DNA from: SLAN01 sp046545955
GTDB lineage: Bacteria > Spirochaetota > Spirochaetia > DSM-27196 > SKKC01
Assembly: GCA_046545955.1 (NCBI GenBank)
Contig: JBKGYS010000067.1
Coordinates: forward strand, 1 to 13,566
Length of the DNA stretch: 13,566 nt
Reading direction: 5' to 3'
Under the pieces are notes generated by a model. It had not been told where the DNA came from. It worked only from the letters and a program-made list of their open reading frames with translations, and made no database searches. A program made the position numbers and the translations under genes. Every line of letters starts with the position of its first letter. Within the stretch, counting starts at the first letter, position 1. Below are positions 7,186 to 13,566 of the stretch, piece by piece.

Positions 7186-9168
7186 ATGAGATTTTCGGGA
7201 TTGAGTGGATACTACACGGGAGTTGCGGTTCCGGTCGCTTCCCTGCGGGGCGAGGACGACATGGGTGTCGGCGAATTTTCCGACCTCATTGAATTCGCTT
7301 CGTTATGCAGGGATACGGGGCTCGAAGTGCTGCAGATCCTGCCCATAAACGACAGCGGCTTCGATTCAAGTCCGTATAGTGCGCTTTCGGCGTACGCGCT
7401 GCACCCGATCTACCTTCGGCTGACCGAGTTACCTGAACTCGCCGAACCGGGTGTGCGCGAGGCGCTTGACCCGTATTTGGAAACGCTTCGGGATTCGGCC
7501 TCGCGTGCCCTTGGTATTCAGTATCACGGTGTGCTCGATAACAAACTCGAGGCACTTCGCGCGGTGTACCGCTGCGTTCATCAATCCATCGATACCGACC
7601 GGGAGCTCGACAGTTGGATCGAGGCCAACCCCTGGGTAAAGCCCTATGCCGTTTTCCGTATGCTTAAAGACCGCTATAAGCAGGCTGCTTGGTGGCAATG
7701 GGACGAGCTCACCGAGCCGTCCGGCGACGATATCGAGGCGGTGTGGTCCGATCCGGTAAACCGTTCGACGGTTCGCTTCTACGCGTGGGTGCAGCTGCGG
7801 CTCGAACAGCAGCTCGTGCGCGCTGCCGGCGAGCTCGAGGCGATGGGTATCTATCTGAAGGGTGACCTTCCAATTCTTATGAACGAGGATTCCACCGACG
7901 TATGGCTGCATCGCGACATCTTCCGGCTCGAGCTTCGAGCCGGCGCTCCCCCCGACATGTTCAGCCGCTTCGGCCAGAACTGGGGGTTCCCGATCTACAA
8001 CTGGACGGCGATGGCGCAGAACGACTACAGCTGGTGGCGCGCGCGCCTTCGGCAGGCGGATAAGTTTTTTCATATGTTCCGCATAGACCATGTGCTCGGC
8101 TTTTTCCGAATATGGGCGGTACCGGCGGAAAACGAAACCGGCACCATGGGCTTTTTTTCGCCGGCCCATCACTTCACGCGCGGCGATTTGCGCGCCGCGG
8201 GTTTCGGCGAAGAGCGTATTCGCTGGCTCGCCGAACCGCATCTATCGCGCGAGCGCATCGAATCGGTGCTCGGCGGGCGAACCGATGAGTTCATCGAATA
8301 CATTTTTGATCAGGTCGGCGAGGAAGACCTTTACCGATTCTCAACGCGCGTCGAAGGGGAGCGTTGGCTCAAGGCCTTAGGCCTTCAGCCGGAACAGATA
8401 ACCGGGCTTATAGACTTGTATGGCGATCGGGCGCTCGTACAGATCGATGACGAGCACTACGCGCCGACGTGGCGGTATAAGGAATGCGAACGCTACCTTG
8501 GCCTGCATCCCGGTGAGCGACAAGCGTTTGACGAGCTTGTGGCCTCGCGCGCATCGGAGAGCGAGTATCTTTGGGAACAGCACGGGCACGAGCTGCTCGG
8601 ATTCATGCGGGAAGAGGCCAATATGCTTCCGTGCGCCGAGGATCTCGGAGTCGTTCCCGCTTGTGTCCCGAAAGTACTCGCCGATTTGGGAATACTCGGC
8701 TTGCGCGTGCCCCGGTGGGCGAGGCGGTGGGATCAAAACGGTCAACCCTTTATCCCCCCGGCCGAATACCCGTACCTGACCGTTTGCGCGGCGAGCGTCC
8801 ACGATACAAGCACCGTTAGAGGATGGTGGGAAGAAGAGCCGGATTCACGAAGCAGTTTCTGGTCGACGCTTGGGCTCGAGGGTGATCCACCCGCGACATA
8901 TACGCCGGACGTTGCGCTTCAGGTGCTGACTGCGCTGAACGCACAGGTTGCCAGCGCGATCGCGATGTACGAGATCCAGGACTTTTTTGCGCTGTCCTAC
9001 TCGCTTATTCCCGAGAACACCGAAGATGAACGCATTAACACACCGGGCACCTATAACTCGGTTAACTGGAGCTATCGGATCCCGGTGAGCATACAGACGC
9101 TTCTCGAGCACAGCTCGTTCAGGCGTGGGGTTGAGACGATAGTTCGAAGCAGGAGTGCAACGCAATGA
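7186..9168 (+). CDS. malQ: 4-alpha-glucanotransferase, GH77, DPE2-like with large insertion
   Basis: This 660-residue cytosolic enzyme should move alpha-1,4-glucan segments between maltodextrins, releasing glucose (disproportionation). GH77 hallmarks are present: MGVGEF near the start, SPYSALSAYALHPIYL (about 63-80), the nucleophile D301 in FRIDHVLGFFRIW, the acid/base E485 in CAEDLGVVP, and the stabilising D540 in VHDTS. The spacing E485 to D540 (55) equals that of Thermus aquaticus amylomaltase (E340 to D395), but D301 to E485 is 184 residues instead of 47. That means an insertion of about 137 residues directly after the nucleophile. The insertion and the HVLGFFRIW wording resemble plant DPE2, but the N-terminal CBM20 starch-binding domains of DPE2 are absent. 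GGGAG at 7176-7180 precedes the ATG by 5 bases. The stop codon overlaps the next gene's ATG (ATGA). The symbol is by function; this is not the short MalQ form. Confidence 0.93.
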   Translation: MRFSGLSGYYTGVAVPVASLRGEDDMGVGEFSDLIEFASLCRDTGLEVLQILPINDSGFDSSPYSALSAYALHPIYLRLTELPELAEPGVREALDPYLETLRDSASRALGIQYHGVLDNKLEALRAVYRCVHQSIDTDRELDSWIEANPWVKPYAVFRMLKDRYKQAAWWQWDELTEPSGDDIEAVWSDPVNRSTVRFYAWVQLRLEQQLVRAAGELEAMGIYLKGDLPILMNEDSTDVWLHRDIFRLELRAGAPPDMFSRFGQNWGFPIYNWTAMAQNDYSWWRARLRQADKFFHMFRIDHVLGFFRIWAVPAENETGTMGFFSPAHHFTRGDLRAAGFGEERIRWLAEPHLSRERIESVLGGRTDEFIEYIFDQVGEEDLYRFSTRVEGERWLKALGLQPEQITGLIDLYGDRALVQIDDEHYAPTWRYKECERYLGLHPGERQAFDELVASRASESEYLWEQHGHELLGFMREEANMLPCAEDLGVVPACVPKVLADLGILGLRVPRWARRWDQNGQPFIPPAEYPYLTVCAASVHDTSTVRGWWEEEPDSRSSFWSTLGLEGDPPATYTPDVALQVLTALNAQVASAIAMYEIQDFFALSYSLIPENTEDERINTPGTYNSVNWSYRIPVSIQTLLEHSSFRRGVETIVRSRSATQ

Positions 9169-12100
9169 AGACCAGTCGCGATTTTCACGTGAGACGTCAG
9201 GTGCGCGAGAAATACGAGTTCGATCGCCGCGTTTTCTCCCTGCGGGGCAACGTCCTCTTCCCGGACTTGCAGTCCTGCCGAATGCTCTCGGCTCGTATGA
9301 ACGCCGAGCGTCAGATCGAAACGCATCCCGATCGTGCCGTTCATACCTCCGATATCTACGCGATGGGGCTCATTGAGGAGATCATGCACTACGTGATAGG
9401 CCTCTACCGCGAGCAGGTGGACAGCAAGGTCGGAACGCGACTGTACGCGCATCTGCGTGAGAGCGTGCCGGAAGCGCAGCTCGAGGCGCTTCTTGCTCGC
9501 TTTGTCGAAGAGTTCCCTCCCCTGCGCGTACACAGCGGTGAGCTTAGCCCCGAAGAGTTCCTCGATACTGATGTTGAAGGTGTTCCGGGCCGCGAAGTGG
9601 CCCTCGAAGAGATGCTGCTTCTGCATCTGCAGAATGGTAACCCTGCGTACGCTCCGTTTATCGACCTATTCGACGATACCGCTCTGGCCGAGAGTTCGGT
9701 ATATTCGAAAGTTGTCGATGAAATCCGCTCGTTTTTTGAGAACGAACCCGAGTTCGGCCCCGAGAATGCCGGTCTTATAGATACCCTCGAGGCGCCGGCA
9801 AAACACGTCCCCGACTCGCTCGAAGGTCAGCTTCAGTACATTCGTGAACGATGGGGATCGGTAATAGGGCGTTTTCTCTATCGGCTTTTACGGGGAATCG
9901 ATTTCCTTCGCGAAGAAAAGACCATGCGCGGCGGCCCCGGTGGTGCTCCCGAGACGTACGTGTATACCTACGATGAACGCGAGGCGGAAAGCGCTGAACG
10001 CTTCAGCCCGGACCGTTACTGGATGCCGAATGTGGTGCTTCTGGCGAAAACAGCGCTTGTCTGGCTCGACCAGCTAACCCGCGCCTGGGGCTATTCGATA
10101 ACGCGTCTCGATGAAGTGCCGGATGGAGAGCTCGACACGATCGCGGCCCGCGGATTTACCGGGCTCTGGCTTATCGGGCTCTGGGAACGAAGCCCTGCCT
10201 CGAAGCGTATCAAAAACCTTTGCGGAAATCCCGAAGCCGAGGCGAGCGCCTATTCACTCTACGACTACACGATCGCCGAGTCGCTTGGCGGCTGGGATGC
10301 GCTGGCAGACCTCAGGCAACGCTGTGAGGCGAGAGGGGTCCGCTTGGCGAGCGATATGGTGCCGAACCATACCGGCATCGATTCGAAATGGGTGCACGAG
10401 CACCCCGACTGGTTTCTGCAACTCGACCACTGTCCGTATCCCTCCTACCGTTTCAACGGCGAAAACCTCTCCTCGCATCCCGGAATTCAGATCTATCTGG
10501 AAGACCACTACTATGAGCGCAGCGACGCCGCGGTTGTCTTCAAGCGCGTGGACGAGCAAAGCGAGCGCTATATCTACCACGGAAACGACGGAACGAGCAT
10601 GCCGTGGAACGACACGGCGCAACTCGATTACCTGAAACCCGATGTCCGCGAGGCGGTAATACAGACTATTCTGCACGTCGCCCGGAACTTCTCGATTATT
10701 CGTTTCGACGCGGCGATGACGCTCGCGAAAAAGCATGTTCAACGGTTGTGGTACCCGCAGCCGGGAAGCGGAGGCGCCATCCCGAGTCGCTCCGAACACG
10801 GGCTGACGCAGGAAGAGTTCGACCGACAGATCCCGCAGGAGTTCTGGCGCGAAGTCGTCGATCGGGTTGCCGAGGAGGTTCCCGACACGCTGCTTCTTGC
10901 GGAAGCGTTCTGGATGATGGAAAGCTATTTCGTACGCTCGCTTGGAATGCACCGTGTCTACAATAGCGCCTTCATGAATATGCTCAAGAACGAGGACAAC
11001 GCGAAATACCGCGAGACCATTAAAAACACCCTCGAGTTCGACCCGCAGATTCTGAAGCGGTTTGTGAACTTCATGAATAATCCCGATGAAGAAACGGCGG
11101 TCGCTCAGTTCGGTAAAGGCGACAAGTATTTCGGCGTCGCGACCCTTATGCTGACAATGCCCGGTCTGCCCATGTTCGGGCACGGGCAAGTGGAAGGATT
11201 TGCCGAAAAGTACGGCATGGAATACTCCAGAGCGTACTGGGAGGAGACTCCTGATACGGAACTCATTCGTCGCCATAACCGGGAGCTCTCACCACTTGCC
11301 CGCCGGCGCTCGCTGTTCGCGGAAGCGGACGAGTTCGAACTATTCGATCTGCACGTGCATCACGGCGGTGTCGGAGAGGATGTGTTTGCGTATTCCAACC
11401 GTGCCGGCGAGGCGCGGACGCTCGTGCTCTACAACAACTCCTACGATTCGGTCTCCGGCTGGATACATCGGTCGACTCCCCGCAAGCGACAGGGTTCACA
11501 CGAGCTTGCAGGCAGGAGCATCGGCGAGGCGCTCGCGCTTCGTTACGACCAGTCCTGCTTTATGATCGCGCGCGAGCATGTCACCGGACTCTGGTTTATT
11601 CGCAACTCCGCGGAGCTTCACGAACGCGGGCTCGGTGTAATGCTCGAAGGCTACCGGACCCAGGTGTTCCTCGATATCTACGAGGTAGCGGATTCCCACG
11701 ACGGGCATTACAGACGGCTAGCAGAAGAGCTCGGTGGAGCAGGAACTCCGAATATAGATAAGGCGCTCGAGGAGCTGTTTCTCAGACCTCTTCACCAGCG
11801 TTTCGATGAATTGGTGCAGAGCGATGCCTTCGCTCGCGTGTTCGCACTGTTCGACGATCGCCGCGCGCTCTCCCCGCAGGACCGGGCCGCGCTGTACCGC
11901 GGATACTATGACTTTGCCGAAGTGTTCAGCCGGTTTTCGGGCTTGCCCGGAGACCCGCAGGCGGCGGCCGACCGGTTCGTGAGCCTGATCGGCGCGCTCG
12001 AGGGACTCCTTTCGCTTGAAAACAGCCATGCGCCGTACAGTCAGATCTCGGTGGATGCTGCGCAAAGCGTACTATTCGCGCCACTGTCGGCGAAACGCGG

Positions 12101-12878
12101 CACGTTTGAAAAACTTGTCGGGATGCTCACCCTGGAGCCGCTTTCGGAGTTCAGCGACCGAGTCGAGGCCGACCATAAGAGCGCTCTGCGCTACGACGCG
12201 GCGAGTATCGCGAAGGACTTCATGCTTGGCGAACGCTGGGCAAAGCACTTCGGAACCGACGGCGGGGATGTCGTTCGCGCGGTGAACGCGGGGCTTATGC
12301 TCTCCGACTGGCGAAGCTTCGACGGTAGCATCAGCGAGCTCATGCAGCAGCTATTCCAGGACTACACTATCGGAGACTACGTCGGCGTGAATATATGGGA
12401 GTCGGTGACGTGGTTCGACCGCGCCGCGATGGAGGAGCTTGTCTGGTGGCTGCTGGTCACCGGGTTGCTTCCGGTCCTGGTCGATCAGGTCGATCCGGCT
12501 GTCGCACGCGGTGAGTCCCGACTCGGCTTTCCGGCTCTGCGGCCCTCCGGGCGGGGTGGGGTTTCTGCTTCGGAAGGCGGTACTACCGCCCGCGGCGGCG
12601 ACCTGAGCGGGCAGGACGAACGCGTGTCGCCGGCCGAGCCGGATATGCCACGCGACGCGCGCTCGGCAAGCTCGCCGTCGGCATCGGTGGGCCCGGAGAC
12701 GCTACAGAACGCCCTGAGCGAACTGGCGCGCCTGTACGAACAGCTGGTGGAGCCTATACACAGCGCCGAGTCGGCTGCCGACTATAAGGTGTACGTGTTT
12801 CTCGAAAAGCTGGCGGCGTCCGCGCGGTCTTCGTCCCGGTCGCGACCGTCGGCCCGGCGCCGGGAGGAGCGCGGATAG
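9165..12878 (+). CDS. Very large GH13 (alpha-amylase family) protein with N- and C-terminal extensions
   Basis: This 1237-residue protein has a GH13 TIM barrel at about 300-700 inside long extensions. The barrel motifs are region I SDMVPNHTG (D397, H402), region II IRFDAAMTL (nucleophile D515), region III LLLAEAFW (acid/base E580) and region IV FMNNPDEETA (stabiliser D641). The catalytic triad is therefore complete, but the usual region-IV His is P640. Residues 1-300 are mainly helical with no family I can name, although I recall similar long amylase-family proteins in other bacteria. About 700-1110 is a helix-rich tail. About 1112-1177 is Gly/Ser/Pro/Ala-rich and probably disordered, and the C-terminus is basic and Ser/Arg-rich. 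There is no signal peptide. It overlaps malQ by 4 bases (ATGA), with AGGAG at 9151-9155 nine bases before the ATG, so it should act on the same intracellular glucans. Hydrolase or transferase activity cannot be told from the sequence. Confidence 0.88.
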   Translation: MKTSRDFHVRRQVREKYEFDRRVFSLRGNVLFPDLQSCRMLSARMNAERQIETHPDRAVHTSDIYAMGLIEEIMHYVIGLYREQVDSKVGTRLYAHLRESVPEAQLEALLARFVEEFPPLRVHSGELSPEEFLDTDVEGVPGREVALEEMLLLHLQNGNPAYAPFIDLFDDTALAESSVYSKVVDEIRSFFENEPEFGPENAGLIDTLEAPAKHVPDSLEGQLQYIRERWGSVIGRFLYRLLRGIDFLREEKTMRGGPGGAPETYVYTYDEREAESAERFSPDRYWMPNVVLLAKTALVWLDQLTRAWGYSITRLDEVPDGELDTIAARGFTGLWLIGLWERSPASKRIKNLCGNPEAEASAYSLYDYTIAESLGGWDALADLRQRCEARGVRLASDMVPNHTGIDSKWVHEHPDWFLQLDHCPYPSYRFNGENLSSHPGIQIYLEDHYYERSDAAVVFKRVDEQSERYIYHGNDGTSMPWNDTAQLDYLKPDVREAVIQTILHVARNFSIIRFDAAMTLAKKHVQRLWYPQPGSGGAIPSRSEHGLTQEEFDRQIPQEFWREVVDRVAEEVPDTLLLAEAFWMMESYFVRSLGMHRVYNSAFMNMLKNEDNAKYRETIKNTLEFDPQILKRFVNFMNNPDEETAVAQFGKGDKYFGVATLMLTMPGLPMFGHGQVEGFAEKYGMEYSRAYWEETPDTELIRRHNRELSPLARRRSLFAEADEFELFDLHVHHGGVGEDVFAYSNRAGEARTLVLYNNSYDSVSGWIHRSTPRKRQGSHELAGRSIGEALALRYDQSCFMIAREHVTGLWFIRNSAELHERGLGVMLEGYRTQVFLDIYEVADSHDGHYRRLAEELGGAGTPNIDKALEELFLRPLHQRFDELVQSDAFARVFALFDDRRALSPQDRAALYRGYYDFAEVFSRFSGLPGDPQAAADRFVSLIGALEGLLSLENSHAPYSQISVDAAQSVLFAPLSAKRGTFEKLVGMLTLEPLSEFSDRVEADHKSALRYDAASIAKDFMLGERWAKHFGTDGGDVVRAVNAGLMLSDWRSFDGSISELMQQLFQDYTIGDYVGVNIWESVTWFDRAAMEELVWWLLVTGLLPVLVDQVDPAVARGESRLGFPALRPSGRGGVSASEGGTTARGGDLSGQDERVSPAEPDMPRDARSASSPSASVGPETLQNALSELARLYEQLVEPIHSAESAADYKVYVFLEKLAASARSSSRSRPSARRREERG

Positions 12879-12901
12879 TAGCGTTCCCATGCCGCTAATC
12901 C
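12873..12901. terminator. Hairpin between convergent genes, weak terminator candidate
   Basis: GGAT (12873-12876) and TAGCG (12879-12883) pair with CGCTA (12893-12897) and ATCC (12898-12901). This gives nine base pairs with a 2-base bulge and a 9-base loop. It overlaps the GH13 stop codon and fills the 25-base gap to the convergent glycosidase gene. No T-run follows on either strand, so termination is only suggested by position. Confidence 0.3.
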
Positions 12902-12903
12902 TG

Positions 12904-13566
12904 CTATAGCTTCTCTATAAGCATAGAGCACTTTCCCGACGGAATCGGAAGGGTTTTCTTTTTACGCCCGAGGATCTCGATGGTGAAGTAGTAGAGTTTT
13001 TCGCTCTCAAGGCGTATCTCCCAACCGCGCGATGTCTTGTTACTCAGAATTGTAACCAGATTTCGCTTGAGGGACAGATTTTCAATGCCCATGATCTCGA
13101 GGGTCGGGATAATCCAGTCGACGGTCTTGCGTGGCAGGCTGATATAAAGCCCGACCACATTTTCGATCATAAGCGACACCGACGATAGCGCCGTGTACAT
13201 CAGGAAATTCGGCCGCGGATAGCCCTGTTTTCCTCGCCATTTGGCCGCCCCGTCTTTCCGCGGTTGATACGCTTCCCAGACGTTCCCTTTTTCTTTTCCT
13301 TCCGGATGCAGCGTGTCGAGAATGTAATAGAGGTGGCGTATCGAGCATTCACGGGCGAGCTCGAATGCGCCGTATTTTTCAAGGCCCTTTATAACCATGA
13401 ACGTGAACGGAGGATAGACCGAACCCTTATAGCCTGCACCCTGTTCGTCGAACTCCGGTTCGTTGGCCGCGAGCGTGGGAAACGGGTTCTCCGTTCCGAA
13501 CGTCTCCGGGTTTTTCACGTGCGCGATCAGCGGCTCGCTTTTCGCTTCGTTCGGTAGCTCCGCGAG
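12904..13566 (-). CDS. GH63/MGH1-like (alpha/alpha)6-barrel glycoside hydrolase, C-terminal part
   Basis: The reading frame is open to the right edge, so only the last 220 residues are seen; an internal GTG at 13518 is not a true start. The stretch LIAHVKNPETFGTENPFPTLA, then SVYPPFTFMVIKGLEKYG, then NVWEAYQP and finally SLMIENVVGLY follows the order of the GH63/MGH1-like glycosidase barrel (mannosylglycerate hydrolase, YgjK-type glucosidase). The Glu of NVWEAYQP (codon 13275-13273) corresponds in position to the WEN-type glutamate of these enzymes and may be the catalytic base. After the barrel come about 70 residues that look like a beta-sandwich tail (WEIRLESEKLYYFTIEI). The tail is visibly more AT-rich (48% GC at 12961-13020) than the neighbouring GH13 gene. 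It converges on the GH13 gene 25 bases away. Substrate is unknown; an alpha-glucoside would fit the neighbours. Confidence 0.8.
   Translation of the reverse strand, partial: LAELPNEAKSEPLIAHVKNPETFGTENPFPTLAANEPEFDEQGAGYKGSVYPPFTFMVIKGLEKYGAFELARECSIRHLYYILDTLHPEGKEKGNVWEAYQPRKDGAAKWRGKQGYPRPNFLMYTALSSVSLMIENVVGLYISLPRKTVDWIIPTLEIMGIENLSLKRNLVTILSNKTSRGWEIRLESEKLYYFTIEILGRKKKTLPIPSGKCSMLIEKL

Noticed and set aside
10254..11276. Minus-strand open frame of 340 codons opposite the GH13 barrel
   Set aside because: The plus strand carries all four GH13 motifs here; the antisense product shows no domain.
12905..12919. TATAG-CTTCT-CTATA hairpin at the end of the GH63-like gene
   Set aside because: Only five mostly A-T pairs and located inside the coding end; too weak to call a terminator.
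12904..13518. Glycosidase gene starting at GTG 13518
   Set aside because: The frame stays open to the right edge and the upstream residues (LIAH) continue the conserved family stretch, so the true start lies outside the window.

Overview
The window is a GC-rich (roughly 60%), densely packed bacterial segment with seven clear protein genes plus one at each edge cut by the window. Genes in the same operon overlap by 1-4 bases or lie about 9 bases apart. I found no tRNA, rRNA, insertion sequence, CRISPR array or phage gene. The carbohydrate genes fit a free-living, saccharolytic bacterium. A spirochaete of the Spirochaeta/Alkalispirochaeta kind is my guess from the gene style, but nothing here proves the phylum.

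Left part, minus strand (4160 down to 1): a three-gene, translationally coupled operon. It encodes an SbcD/YhaO-like metallophosphoesterase, a YhaN/SbcC-like SMC-type ATPase without a zinc hook, and the N-terminal part of a MoxR-family AAA+ ATPase that continues past base 1. A candidate promoter with a perfect TTGACA lies just upstream of the first gene.

Middle, plus strand (4312-7053): a 10-helix bile acid:sodium symporter-like transporter of the YfeH/SLC10A7 type. It is followed after 9 bases by a cytosolic (YwrD-like) gamma-glutamyltransferase-family enzyme.

The gap 7054-7185 looks regulatory. It holds a 30-bp imperfect palindrome, a second bulged inverted repeat and an extended -10 promoter in front of the glucan genes.

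Right part (7186-13566): a GH77 4-alpha-glucanotransferase of the DPE2 type (large insertion between nucleophile and acid/base, no starch-binding domains) overlaps by 4 bases with a 1237-residue GH13 protein. Region IV of that GH13 protein reads Pro-Asp instead of His-Asp. Convergent to them is the C-terminal part of a GH63/MGH1-like (alpha/alpha)6-barrel glycosidase running in from the right edge. Together these look like an intracellular maltodextrin/glycogen-processing module. The most interesting candidates are the large GH13 protein and the phosphoesterase-SMC-MoxR operon.
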